A DNA stretch of 64,000 bases, taken from contig JAKZAN010000005.1 in assembly GCA_023053545.1 (NCBI GenBank), forward strand, positions 6,882,001 through 6,946,000, written 5' to 3'. Position 1 is the stretch's first letter, and every line of letters begins with the position of its first letter. The position numbers were made by a program, and so were the translations under genes. This stretch comes from Lepidurus packardi. Lineage: Eukaryota > Arthropoda > Branchiopoda > Notostraca > Triopsidae. The notes under the pieces were generated by a model that did no database searches, was not told the DNA's origin, and worked only from the letters and a program-made list of their open reading frames with translations. Of the stretch, positions 14,648 through 25,676 are shown piece after piece.

Positions 14648-15999
14648 ATGGATGATAAAGCAGTTGTCGTTCTTGCAAAACCATCCCGAACGGTTTATAC
14701 TGCGAAAAAAGTACCAGTCCGGAACATGAACCAAGTCCCAGACAGTATTATAAACGATCCAGAACTTCGAAGAGCCTTGCAAGCCTTGCCCAGCAATTAC
14801 AACTTGGAAGTTCCGAAGACGATTTGGCGTATCAAGCAAGCAGATGCCAAGAAAGTCGCCTTGCAGATGCCGGAAGGTTTACTCTTATTCGCCTTAACTT
14901 TGGCGGACCTGATCGAACATTTTACCGGTGCGGAAACGGTCATTATGGGGGATGTGACGTATGGAGCCTGTTGTGTGGATGACTTTACAGCCAGGGCCTT
15001 AGGCTGCGACTTTATGGTCCATTACGGTCACAGTTGCCTAGTCCCTGTAGATACTACCTCGGGCATCAAAATGCTCTACGTGTTCGTAGACATCAAATTC
15101 GATTCTCTACATTTTTTGGAGAATGTCAAGTTTAATTTCCCCATACATAAACGTTTGGCATTTGTCAGCACGATCCAGTTTGTAGCCTCTCTGCAGACCT
15201 TGGCGACCGAACTCAAGCAGCATGGTTACAATATTACGGTACCCAAAAGCTCTCCCTTATCCCCAGGTGAAATTCTAGGTTGTACCGCCCCCACCTTAAA
15301 CAATATTGATGCATTGATTTATCTTGGCGATGGGCGGTTTCACTTGGAATCTATCATGATCGCTAATCCTCATATACCTGCATATAGGTACGGTCAAAAA
15401 CTTTTGATTTGCATAAATTAATTGGATTATTGATTTACTTGATTTTGTATATACATATATTTTTATAAGGATTATGGTCAATTAATCGTGTATTTTTTTA
15501 TTTCAGGTATGATCCATACAGCAAAGTATTTTCAGAGGAGTTCTACAATCACGATCTGATGAAGCAGAACAGGAAACATGCTATTGATCGAGCAAAAGGC
15601 GCGAAAAAGTTCGGGCTAATTTTGGGCACCTTAGGAAGACAGGGCAGTCCGAAAGTTATGGAAACTTTGAAGGCGAAATTTCGAGAAAGTAATCGAGAAC
15701 ATGTGACGATTCTTTTGTCAGAAATTTTCCCTCAAAAGTTGAGTACGATGCCATCTGTGGACGCCTGGGTGCAGATTGCGTGTCCAAGATTGTCTATAGA
15801 TTGGGGGTTAGCTTTTTCTTCGCCTTTACTAACCCCTTATGAGGCTGCAATTGCCCTGCAAGCCATCGAATGGCAAGCTTGTTATCCGATGGATTTCTAT
15901 GCTCAAGATAGTTTAGGGCCCTGGACACCTAATCACAAGCCTTCCCAGACTCCCACATCGCAGTGTAGTGGTACGGGAAATTGTAAATCAGATACATGA
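14648..15999 (+). CDS. DPH1: diphthamide biosynthesis protein 1 (2-(3-amino-3-carboxypropyl)histidine synthase subunit 1)
   Basis: Radical-SAM-like [4Fe-4S] enzyme that with DPH2 transfers the 3-amino-3-carboxypropyl group of SAM to the target histidine of eEF2, the first step of diphthamide synthesis in the cytosol. Two exons, 14648-15387 and 15507-15999, joined at AG|G (Arg), total 1233 nt and 410 residues, near the family norm. Signature blocks: [37 protein letters not shown] (Cys108/109), [10 protein letters not shown] (Cys130), [78 protein letters not shown] (third cluster cysteine) and [18 protein letters not shown]. All three cluster-ligand regions are intact. The start is the first ATG in frame after an upstream TAA. 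CHCHD4 follows on the same strand 428 bp downstream. Confidence 0.97.
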
Positions 16000-16204
16000 G
16001 GCTTTAATAGAAATAGAACTAGGCGTTATTCTCGGATTGTTTCTTGCTGTGATACGCTACGGGACTACTTTTCTTGCAATAATCCAATGTAATGGATTTC
16101 GAAAAAAAGCTAGCTTCGGCATTAAAAATATTAACTTAACAGTTCTGTTCACAGCATAAAGGTCTATACAGAGGTTTAAACCTTTATACTTGTTATCTAA
16201 GTCT

Positions 16205-16270
16205 CACAGTATAAAAGGTTTATACTGTGGTTATATTTTATACTGTGGTATAAAAGGTTTATACTGTGGT
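16205..16270. repeat. 25-bp palindrome and repeated TTTATACTGTGG units upstream of CHCHD4
   Basis: CACAGTATAAA (16205-16215) and TTTATACTGTG (16219-16229) form a perfect inverted repeat with a 3-bp spacer. The right arm recurs twice just downstream (near 16239-16249 and 16259-16269), each time around TATACTGTGG, and diverged copies lie just upstream. The block is about 160-220 bp before the CHCHD4 start codon, so it may act as a promoter element or be the remnant of a small inverted-repeat transposon. Confidence 0.6.
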
Positions 16271-16427
16271 TCTATTTGGAGGTTAAAAAAATCTTGAAAT
16301 CCTTCACCAATCAGAATACATCTTCACGTTCGCTGTTCACCGGTCAGACATAAGATACAGTTTCCGATCAAACCAAAACACGTGCGTTTTGATTGGGTAG
16401 TCCGGTGTACAAAACTTGTATTAAATC

Positions 16428-16993
16428 ATGTCTTACTGTAAAAAAGAAGGTAAGTTATGGCATGAATTAGAAACTGTGTATACTAACGAAGTTGTCTGGT
16501 TAGGGAAAGACCAGATAGTGTTTTTAACCGAGGAAGACGCTAAAACTCCGAGCGCTACGCCGTTCTCTTTGCCGGAAGATGAAGACGATGCCCCTGGTTT
16601 AATCTTACCTAATGGTGATATTAACTGGGGTTGTCCTTGCCTGGGTGGGATGGCTACAGGACCCTGTGGGGTTGAATTCCGGGAAGCATTCTCTTGTTTT
16701 CACTACAGGTAACAACAGTCCAAATTGAATCAACTTATTAATTAACTAAATTACTCCCTTTCGTTTAATTATAATATAGTAAAGCTGAGCCCAAAGGTAG
16801 TGATTGTTATGATAGCTTTAAAATTATGCAAGATTGCATGGCCCAATATCCTTCCTTGTATGGAAAAGAAGAGCCTAAAACGGAAGATTTAAAGTCCAAA
16901 GAAGAAGCAACAGAAAAGGATTCCAAAGAACCTACAGTACAATCTAGCAGTGACATTTCATCTCCTAGCATACAAGGAGACTCTACATCCTGA
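16428..16993 (+). CDS. CHCHD4: mitochondrial intermembrane space import and assembly protein 40 homolog
   Basis: Oxidoreductase receptor of the intermembrane-space disulfide relay; it imports twin-Cys proteins by forming mixed disulfides and is reoxidised by ALR/Erv1. Exons 16428-16449, 16504-16708, 16780-16993 total 441 nt, 146 residues. The N-terminus [19 protein letters not shown] matches the animal family. The redox CPC motif is at residues 51-53 (NWGCPCLGG). The twin CX9C pairs are Cys62-Cys72 ([11 protein letters not shown]) and Cys85-Cys95 ([11 protein letters not shown]). The C-terminus is a Lys/Glu/Ser-rich tail as in animal homologs, and there is no mitochondrial presequence, also as expected for the short animal form. 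Intron 1 is 54 bp, a multiple of three without a stop codon, so its retention would insert 18 residues. The gene is convergent with the SOD gene, 197 bp between stops. Confidence 0.96.
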
Positions 16994-17190
16994 AGATCTC
17001 AGGTGACTTGTATTTTCCAATTTTATAGTGGTACAATAGCAAATTGTCCGAGCAATGTAGTTGGAGTTACGTTTTTTTCGTAACTATTCAACCCGAGTCA
17101 ATTATACAAGTGACTAAACCTCGATGTAAATCCGAATCATAGACATTTTTTTCTAAGATAAATCTGAATCATAGACGTTTTCTTCTAAAT

Positions 17191-18810
17191 TTATAGTTTC
17201 TCAACGGCACGAATAACTCCACAAGCCAAACGCCTTCCTGCACTGCCGGTTGTCAAGCTATCAGTGCTGGTGGCGTCTAATCCTAAATCATCAGCTTTTT
17301 CATGGATCTGAAATTTGCAATGTTTCATTATGGACATTTACTTATCGACACAAGAAAGAAAGAGAATTAGCTTACCACAAGCGTCCTGTTTAAGATAGAC
17401 AACGGCCCTGACAACGTAGCAACGCTCTCTTGAATAGTTACTTTAATATTTCCTTGATCATCGGCTTCGACGTTACCCAGGTCGCCCACATGCCTGATTA
17501 AAAACTATCCTGTAGATACTGAATTCCTTCGAAATGAATCTTAAGATAAACCAACCTGGCACTGACATTAGGTCCACCATGATTGGCCCCATGTGGGTTA
17601 TAATGGGGTCCGGCTAAATTGCAATTGTTGTCCTCGGCTGCCAATTCATGCACGTGAAAACCGTGAAAACTTTTGCTATTTTTGCCATTAAAGTGCCCTT
17701 CTAAATGTATAGTCAAGGTTCTCCCTTTCTGTTCTCAAGGAAGTCTTAATTTAGCGTCTTAACTTTTTGGGGGGTTTAGTTTCGATTTTTACTTGAACGA
17801 GCGTTGCTTTGCCTTTGAATCCGCCACGCTGTTTGCTATTGCCAGCCCGGTTTGACAGGATAATGCTTTCAGCGTACAGTTCTTCTACTTTAGCCTTCCG
17901 TGGCCTGGGAATTTGAAAAACAAAGTTTAGAGAATTCACGTTTTTTTTCTTTCTCGTACTTACCTTGCTGTAGGAGGAAATATCATGTCAACCACACTTA
18001 AAGAACGTGGTCCGTGGCCGTCTTCTTCTTCGAGATGTTTTAGCAAGATCTCACTGTGATGCTTGACGTGTCCCTCATGCGTAACGCCGGAAAAATGCTC
18101 CTCTAGCTCGTGATCCAATTCTTTCTTTTGCTAAAGAAATATTTAAGACAAGCAATTTGAGAATATTTGGTGAAAATAAAACCAAATGACTGCTCATTAC
18201 TTTGCCATGATGAATGCCCTTATGTTCTCCATGCCCGTCTTCTTCTTCTAAATGTCGTAGCATGGCGGCGTCATGGTGGTCAGCATGCTCGATTTCGCTC
18301 TCCTGGCTTGTATTAGCATGATGGACATCATGCTCGTGGCGTAAAACGTGTTTTTCTTCCACGGTATGAGGTTTGTGGGGTTCGATTCCAGAAAAACCGG
18401 CTGCTGTTACTCCATGGACTTGTTCCAAGTGTTGCAAATGCTTTTCCGAATGATGCGCTTCATGATCACTATCCTTAAAAATAGAACAATTTGGGAGTTT
18501 ATAATCGTTTATATTAGTTTTAGTCTAACTTCGTGGCCTAGATGATGAACATGATGCTCGTGCGTTTCGATAGAAACGTGAGTGTCAAATTTTTCCTGAA
18601 CTTCGCTGCGCAAGACGTCCAAGGCTTTCCATAGCGCGGAAATATTACTCCTGATCGAATCTAAAGGCTGCAAATCTGCGAGCAAATCAGAGAAGTCAGT
18701 CAAAGCTCAAACTGCAGTAATGCTAATGTACCGTCTGAAGCAAAGGCTGGCTGGGGTAGATTGTTGAGAGTTAGAGCACAAGAGAGAATCAAGATTTGGA
18801 TCCACTTCAT
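17191..18810 (-). CDS. secreted Cu/Zn superoxide dismutase with histidine-rich N-terminal extension
   Basis: Dismutes superoxide to oxygen and hydrogen peroxide; this form is predicted extracellular. Minus-strand exons: 18810-18732, 18705-18530, 18473-18201, 18130-17964, 17904-17793, 17728-17556, 17493-17376, 17307-17191, total 1215 nt, 404 residues. Residues 1-24 are a signal peptide (MKWIQILILSC...PAFA). Residues 85-230 are a His/Glu-rich extension with three diverged copies of an HHxE/A..L.HLEE unit (about 92-103, 151-166, 200-216). The SOD domain covers residues 240-404. All metal ligands are present: His294, His296, His311, His319, His328, Asp331 and His368, plus the Cys305 disulfide partner in LACGV and the active-site Arg in GSAGRRL. 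Ordinary SODs are about 150-200 residues, so the extension is the unusual part. The region just before HGFHVHE is diverged (FNGKNSKSF). Confidence 0.93.
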
Positions 18811-19523
18811 TTTGGCAAGGGAATGGTTTGGGAACTGTACGTTTCGAGCGAACGCATAGTACTAAAAAACCTCTTGAAAGCTTTCAGTGGGGACAACGCT
18901 ATGGACGCCAAATTTATTTTTAGCTACTTCACCTTCAGGCGTAGCGTCGACAAACCAAAAGTTAATTTAGACGTGACCTTATCCAGATTCCAGGAATGCA
19001 AATGAAGACCAGGTTTTCCTTATCAGCCTACACCCATCGACCCATTCTAGAAGAACAGGTATTTGCGACGCGTGTATCCATTGTCCATCTTGGGTTATGC
19101 CCTAATATGTATATCTGCTGAATATCCATCACACGGACGCAGAGAAAGAGGGAGACGGTGTGTTGGGGGCTAGGCTGTACCCGGTTTGGATAGAATGGTA
19201 CTGGTTAAACAAGAGCCAGAACTTCTTCGTTTTGGCATGAGGAATGGACTTGTTTACCTTCGAGTAGGCAAATTCGACATACATTGCTCACTACCTCGTA
19301 TACTGCGACTGATTTGGTAAAAATGGACCATCCCAGAGCTAGAACAAACCAGATTGCTACCTGCATGGTTACGCAAAGAGGCTACGATTGGTCAGTCGCG
19401 TACCTTTCAATATAATCCGATTTTCCTGGAAAGCATCGGTATTAATTCTGGCTGATTGGTAAGGCCTTCCAAGTCAGCAGTTGGTTTTGGGATAGGAAGA
19501 GTGAAACGTCAGATAATACTGTC
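18811..19523. promoter_or_regulatory. shared intergenic region between the SOD and HAL genes
   Basis: 713 bp between two divergent start codons. It holds both promoters and 5' UTRs. No gene-like frame is visible and I could not assign individual elements. Confidence 0.45.
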
Positions 19524-22225
19524 ATGAAAGTCTCAGTTAGAGTGCGTGGTGAATGGCTCCAAATACCTTGCAAAGACGGTAATATTCCAACTGAACTGTC
19601 TTGTTTGAAAATAGCATAGAAATATAATTCGCTTATTCCCTATTTAAACAGGAAGGTTGACTATTCGTTGGCTTGGCGATGAAGCCTTCCGCAGATTTCT
19701 GCGCTTGCAGCCTATCACCTTGCTTCAACGCAATGAAGAGGCCGTGGTGGAATTGCGGAAAACCAGGGGCGGAGCTTTGCTCGACCCGGATGATCTGATT
19801 GTGGATGTGCTGGATGATAACGATTACGTTTCTGTAGTGCTGGAAACTGATCAATCTAACCCAGTGACTCTCCAAGCAGAAATTAAATACGTTCCCGAAC
19901 AAATGTAGTGATTTCTCACTTAAAACTTATTTTTAACTTTCTTTTTTTTTCGTTATTCTGGAAAATGTGTGTAATGGGATTTCCAACTTTAGACCAGGAA
20001 GATTCATGGCTCCGGATGACTACATTGTTTTGGATGGGAGACATCTTACACCGGCAGAATTGGTCGATTTGGGACTGGGAAAGTATAAGGTGAAACTCCG
20101 CAGATCCGCTGAAGAAAGAGTGAAAGCCTCTCGCGATTTAGTGGAAGCGATTTTGAGAGAAAACAAAGTAGTTTACGGGATCACCACCGGGTTTGGGAAA
20201 TTCGCGCGCACTGTCATCAGCAAAGACAAGCTTGTGTGAGAAACCACCTCCTGGACTTTCGATATTACGTTTTCTAGTAACATTTTGGAACTAGGGAGTT
20301 GCAAGAGAACTTGATTCGTTCGCATGCAGCTGGAGTGGGCGCACCGTTGAGCCCAGAGCGTACTCGGATGCTTTTAGCCCTTCGGATCAACGTATTAGCG
20401 AAAGGATACAGCGGAATATCATTGACCACTCTACAAGTAAGCTTCGAAACAGTTTTAGAAAGGAAGTCCAACAGAGATTTATCGTTTTCGTTTTTAGCAA
20501 CTAATGGACGCTTTTAACGCTTCGTGTTTATCCTGGGTACCATGCCAAGGGACAGTGGGTGCTTCGGGTGATTTGGCTCCCTTAGCCCACTTGGCATTAG
20601 GGTTAATGGGCGAAGGACGAATGTGGAGCCCAGGAACGGGATGGGCAGAAGCGAAATACGTGCTCGACTCCCATCATCTGCAGCCGATACAGTTGTCGGC
20701 CAAAGAAGGCTTAGCGCTCATTAACGGAACGCAATTAATCACTTCATTAGGGGCTGAGGCGGTTGAGCGAGGACGATTAATAGCCTTACAGGCTGACGTA
20801 GTCGCAGCCGTGACCCTAGAAGTGCTCAAAGGGTCTTCTAGAGCTTTCGATGCAGGTATTTAACTGCAAATCTTGGGTTCCTATAAACCTTAGAGGCGTA
20901 TCTTGCTAGATGTGCACAATTTACGTCCACACAAAGGCCAAGTGGCTGTTGCCAAGCGGTTACGGTCTTTGTTACATTCAGAAGCTTACCCTTCGGCTAT
21001 TGCAGGTATTTATATGCTAAAAGCAGTTTGAGTAGAATTTATTACACGTATATTCATATATAGAAAGTCATCGTTTCTGTGACCGGGTACAAGATGCGTA
21101 TACGTTACGTTGTTGTCCCCAAGTCCATGGAATTGTGCATGATACGATCGAGTTTGTCTACGATGTAATTTCCACAGAGATGAACTCAGCCACGGATAAT
21201 CCGTTGGTGTTTCCCGAAAGAGGTGAATTGATTTCCGCAGGCAATTTCCATGGCGAGTATCCTGCCAAAGCATTGGATTACTTGGCGATTGGCATTCACG
21301 AATTAGCCGCTATGAGTGAACGCCGAATTGAGCGCTTAGTTAACCCAGGTATGATAGACACAATTTCTTTGCTTAAAATTTTAATTTACATCTCGCTTTA
21401 GCTTTAAGTGAACTACCAGCGTTTTTGGTTAAAGATGGTGGATTGAACTCGGGTTTTATGATTGCGCACTGTACTGCGGCTGCTTTAGGTAAAAGACATA
21501 ATCTAACAAAAAGTTTTGACTTAATTACAATTTACTATTTGAGTATCTGAAAACAAGACGTTATGTCACCCAGCGTCAGTGGATTCTCTGAGTACCAGCG
21601 CGGGTACAGAAGATCATGTCTCCATGGGTGGTTATGCGGCACGGAAATCGTTGCAAGTAATGTGATCAGTAACATTTCTAGTGATTTTTCATCAATTTTT
21701 ATTCAAAAGGTGATAGAAAACGTGGAAAGAGTGATTGCTATTGAATTACTAGCAGCTTGTCAAGCTATCGAATTTCTAAGACCGTTAAAGACCACAGTAC
21801 CTTTGGAGGAAGTGTACAAAGTTGTGCGAGCAGTCGTTCGGTTAGTCTCTTCGAAATCTCTCCGTTTCCTACTAATGACGCTTTATTCTCTTTAGGGAAT
21901 GGGACAAGGATCGTTACATGGCACCAGATATTGACGCAGTAACCGCGTTATTACGAGAAGGGAAGATCTGGGCGGCTGTCAAACCATACTTGGATGCAGT
22001 ACAGAACATGGATGTAAATTCAACTAATATGTCATTATCGGCTCATAGTTTTTCACATCCAAATATTAACTCTAGGACTTGGAATCGCATTGTCCATCTC
22101 CGACAGCGTCATCTTTGAACTTTCCCATCGACCATTCCATGTCGGCAAAGCGCATGCGCAAGGATTACGACTTTGGCCATCATGAAGATGAATGCGAAGA
22201 TGTTAACGAAGGAAACGGCGACTAG
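19524..22225 (+). CDS. HAL: histidine ammonia-lyase (histidase)
   Basis: Cytosolic enzyme that removes ammonia from histidine to give trans-urocanate, the first step of histidine catabolism. Twelve exons: 19524-19578, 19652-19904, 19993-20235, 20295-20436, 20498-20855, 20910-21005, 21064-21348, 21402-21488, 21544-21656, 21710-21840, 21896-22013, 22076-22225; 2031 nt, 676 residues (human form 657). The N-terminus [16 protein letters not shown] is the animal HAL leader. [15 protein letters not shown] precedes the catalytic core. The MIO prosthetic group forms from Ala253-Ser254-Gly255 in [12 protein letters not shown]. Also present: [63 protein letters not shown] and [16 protein letters not shown]. 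The last exon encodes a weakly conserved, Asp/Glu-rich tail. The gene is convergent with the CCDC112-like gene, 106 bp between stops. HAL is missing from several insects, including Drosophila, which fits a non-dipteran arthropod. Confidence 0.97.
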
Positions 22226-22331
22226 CGATTTTGTTAAGACCATTCTTATGACAATAACCGTCTCCATGAAGGGGTTGATCTGGATTGGGAATAATGTCTT
22301 TGGAATTTTGGAATTACAATCGTTTGTTGAG

Positions 22332-23493
22332 TTACCGTCTCGGCATTTCTTTCCATGACAAGGGGGGTTTCCATAGTAAGGTCGGCTCAGTAGCTATTTG
22401 GTGATGGAGAAAGGCCTGGGTGGGCAGCAAAAGTCGAGTCGGATCCCTTGCTCCGTTCACCTTGGCGCTAACACGCAGTTCCGGCGAAGCAGAAGCCGTG
22501 CGAGCCCGTTCTTGAGCTTTGGCAGCAGCCTTGTCCACGTCTCTGCGGCTAAGCTGCTTGACTTTCGCATTGGCACTTCTGGAGCACTCCCATTTCTGCA
22601 AAGACGTCATGAAGTGTTGCGTTTTTTCTGCTATGGCGGCTTCTTCCAACCTCTTTTTCTTTGAGAAATGGCATAGCAGCGCGCGTTCCGCCTTTGAAAG
22701 TATTCTGGTATAAAAACACTGAATTTAGAGCATTTTGTCTTTGTCACTTTTTCTTTCGCTGACAGACGTTCCAGTTCCAGTTGTGTAGCTCTCCGCGCGT
22801 TCTGCTCTTCTTCGCGCTGCTTCATTAGTTCGAACTTGGCTCGCTGCAAATAGAAATTGTAAGTATGGTCTTTATGAATCTAAGAGATTTTTTCGTTTCT
22901 TTTTTTTTTACCTTCCATTTCTCTACTTCCTGTTTTCGAATCAATCGTTCTTCATGCCAGTAAGCTAGCCAGGTTTTAACGGATTCCGAGTTTCGCCGTT
23001 GGATATCTTTCAGTTCCTGCTTCGCTTGACCACGTCCTTTGGTCTTTTCTTGCTCGTGTTTTTTTTTCCACGCTTCAACTTCAGCTTTCTGCCCTCGCCT
23101 TAAACCACAGTATCTGCGGTACCAATGTAGATGGTCTTCGATGGCTTGGGAACTTCTGCCAGTTAGTTTGGCCAATTCGGATATTAATGAGGCTCCTGGA
23201 GAATGCGTAGCTAACAGACGCAGGAAAAGGGCGTGGTCATCTGACCGCCAGCCTCCTGTTAATCCACCGTTGTTTACGATGAAATTTTGCAAACGCTCCG
23301 AGGCATTTTCATTGTTGAGAACTTGGCTTTCCATGCAATTCAGACTACTCAACTGTGAAGTCAATTCTTCCACTTGGGCAGCCAAACATGCATGGTCGGT
23401 TCTAGCTTCTTCGTTGCTCTCGTAGGACGGTATATGATCCCATAACTTGGCCAAGTCTTGCTCCAAGCGTTTTTGTTGCACTCGTTGGTCCAT
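22332..23493 (-). CDS. CCDC112: coiled-coil domain-containing protein 112-like
   Basis: The vertebrate homolog localises to centriolar satellites; molecular role is otherwise poorly known. Minus-strand exons 23493-22912, 22843-22748 and 22691-22332 total 1038 nt, 345 residues, somewhat shorter than the human protein. Visible features are a charged coiled-coil N-terminus (MDQRVQQKRLEQDLAKLWD), the CCDC112 core with GGLTGGWRSDDHALFLRLL, a helix ending SQAIEDHLHWYRRYCGLR, a long Lys/Glu/Arg coiled coil (residues 130-270), and a C-terminal DPTRLLLPTQAF block like the DPSRL motif of the family. The exon 2-3 boundary is the least certain: I chose donor GTGACA and acceptor TTTCAAAG because they preserve phase 0 and give a 56-bp intron; a nearer acceptor (TACCAG) would shift the frame. 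Head-to-head with the hemolymph-type gene. Confidence 0.82.
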
Positions 23494-23955
23494 TTTGATT
23501 TTCTATCTCATAAAAATTTAATCCTTAGACTATAATGGCAGCCAAAAGAGAACAGTTATTTTGTACCGATGATGCCTGAGAGCTCTGTTACCTGGTAACT
23601 ATGGTTACCGGAGATCGGGATAGTGTAAGAACCCGGCATATGAACTAGAGGTGTAGAGGTGTATGAAAGCGCAGGTGGCCGCTGACCCGCAATCCTAGAC
23701 ACCACAAATTGAGGCAGAATTTCATCGCCATGTGTTACGCGTTAAAAACATGACCAGGAAACAAGGAGCATGCTTTGGTTCAAGGTGTTGTCGTTATCTC
23801 CGTCAGGTGTTGTTTGCCGTTGTGGATTACTCAAGTTTGACAAGTCCAGAAGCCGCCGATATTTGTGTTAGTCGCAACTTAGCATTCGGACAGAGCAGTG
23901 AAGGGTTCGGCATCCAGTGCGTAGGTTATTTTATTGGACTTTTACATAAATCATC
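23494..23955. promoter_or_regulatory. shared intergenic region between CCDC112-like and hemolymph-type genes
   Basis: 462 bp between two divergent start codons, containing both promoters. A short open stretch (23732-23959) is not supported as coding. Confidence 0.4.
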
Positions 23956-25083
23956 ATGACGCTAAAATGGCACGTAAGCCTGGTTGTTTTCGCAGTTTTG
24001 GCTCTTCAAAGTAATACTAACGTCGGCTTGTTCTGGAGTCATTTACAGAAGCTTTCTTGTGCAATTAGGTGTCCAAGCCGAAAAAGTGCGAGGTTGTCAG
24101 CAAGATGCTATGGCACAGTGCACAGACCCGTTACGAGTTTTGACCAACAATCGAGATTTGGGGTTTGCAACCTCCAAAAGAGAACTGGATTCCCTTTGCC
24201 CGTATGTTTCTGTAAAGAATTACTGCGATTTTTTAATTGGACGCGTTGCAGGAATTTGTTGCAAGGGCTCCGTTGCATAGACAACTTTACCGAACGCTGT
24301 TTAGATAACCAGCATCGACAGTTTTTCAACATGTTGTACGCCGGAACCAAGCAAGTTATCATAGAACTCTGTCAAGACGACATATATCAAACTGGTAAAA
24401 TTATTGAATTTCTTGCGTAAACTAATGTTTAGCTTTTGGTTTTTGTAGAATATTTACAACATGCTCCTTGTATGCGCGAAGTTCAGTCCGGATATGAAAG
24501 ATGCGCAATGGAATACCAGAACCGAATTCAGGGTTTCAACGATCCAGGAGGAATACCATTTGCCAGCCAAGATATTGAAGAGAATACGGAAAATTCAAAA
24601 AATCTATGCTGGTATTATACTTGGCTTTCCTTGCACTTGGAAATTAATTGTGGTTTCTACTAGCTCGTTTCAAGGGTACATGAACTGCTCGCAAGACGTA
24701 GTACACGTCACTTGTGGTCAAAGAACCGCTGACTTTACCAAAGGATTTTTGGATACAATGGCCGGACCTTTAATTCAAGTAACTAGGGCACAGAATTATA
24801 AATGCAACGGAGAAGTAATTTGAGTTACACGCAGGGCTATTGTCTCGCTTACGAACCTGGCACCGAAGACTGTCTTGCTTTGCCAACGAGCGTTTCCAAA
24901 GCTCCAAGCTTGAAACCAGCAACCACGACTCGTCGGACATCCGTTATTTCTAATGATATTACAGAAAATAAGAGAAGATCCGACTTTGCAGTAGAAGAAG
25001 TGCGCAATGGAGCAGAGCCCTTCATGCCACTCAGTTCTCTTTTCATAGTAACCTGTTTTCAGGTTTTATCCTTATTTATGTAG
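23956..25083 (+). CDS. 27 kDa hemolymph-type secreted protein (DUF1397 family)
   Basis: Member of the arthropod 27 kDa hemolymph glycoprotein family, whose function is not established. Exons 23956-24010, 24069-24201, 24252-24394, 24449-24611, 24664-24778, 24835-25083 total 858 nt, 285 residues. Residues 1-18 are a signal peptide (MTLKWHVSLVVFAVLALQ). The mature part has the regularly spaced cysteines of the family: GCQQDAMAQC, LDSLC, GLRCIDNFTERCL, IELCQDD, APCMREVQSGYERCAMEY, NLCCSFQGYMNCSQ, VTCG and GYCLAYEPGTEDC. NFTERC and MNCSQ contain possible N-glycosylation sites. The last 25 residues are a hydrophobic segment (PLSSLFIVTCFQVLSLFM) after a polar stretch, which looks like a GPI-attachment signal or a membrane anchor; soluble family members lack this. 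Confidence 0.85.
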
Positions 25084-25676
25084 AAGTACACATTATTTAT
25101 TAGCGTTCCTCAATCAAACACTTGATCAATGTTATTGTTTAATATTATAGGATGTTATGACACCAATCCATCTAATACAAGGTTAGCTAAAAGTGAATTT
25201 TTGTGTATATTTAAAAATGTTAAATTTCCCAATTACTTGTGACTTACAGCGGTGCCTCTGGAAATTAGCCAATTTTGCGCGCCAAAAGTTACGTGGCTAC
25301 GAAACCTCATCTCTGAATGTGAAATCTACTTATTTTTAAGCAAAACTTACAACTAAGAGGTGTGGTTTGTCATTCTTTTGTAAGGGCAAAAACTTAAAGT
25401 TGAAATTCCACGGGCTTATCATGAGTTTGGTTAATTTGATAGTAAAACTTCCATAAAATCATCCCAGGAAGTAGCGCCAAAAGCGTCAATTGCGTACACT
25501 ATTTGGTCAAATCTTGAACATGTTGTTTTTATACAACAACACATGTGCCAAAATGCATTAGTAAGTGCTTTAAAGAACTAAGAAGTGACAGTCGCGTGCA
25601 ATTTTTCAGCTTTTACTACCACTTGCAGAGTTTACTTTTTTCTGTAATTCAGTGTAATTAGCCAGACAATCAAGCC
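25084..25676. other. intergenic region before porcupine
   Basis: About 590 bp without a recognisable gene. It should contain the 3' UTR of the hemolymph-type gene and the porcupine promoter. Confidence 0.4.

Noticed and set aside
18375..18395. GGTTCGATTCC-like block resembling a tRNA T-arm
   Set aside because: It lies inside the coding exon of the SOD extension and has no matching acceptor stem or anticodon arm.
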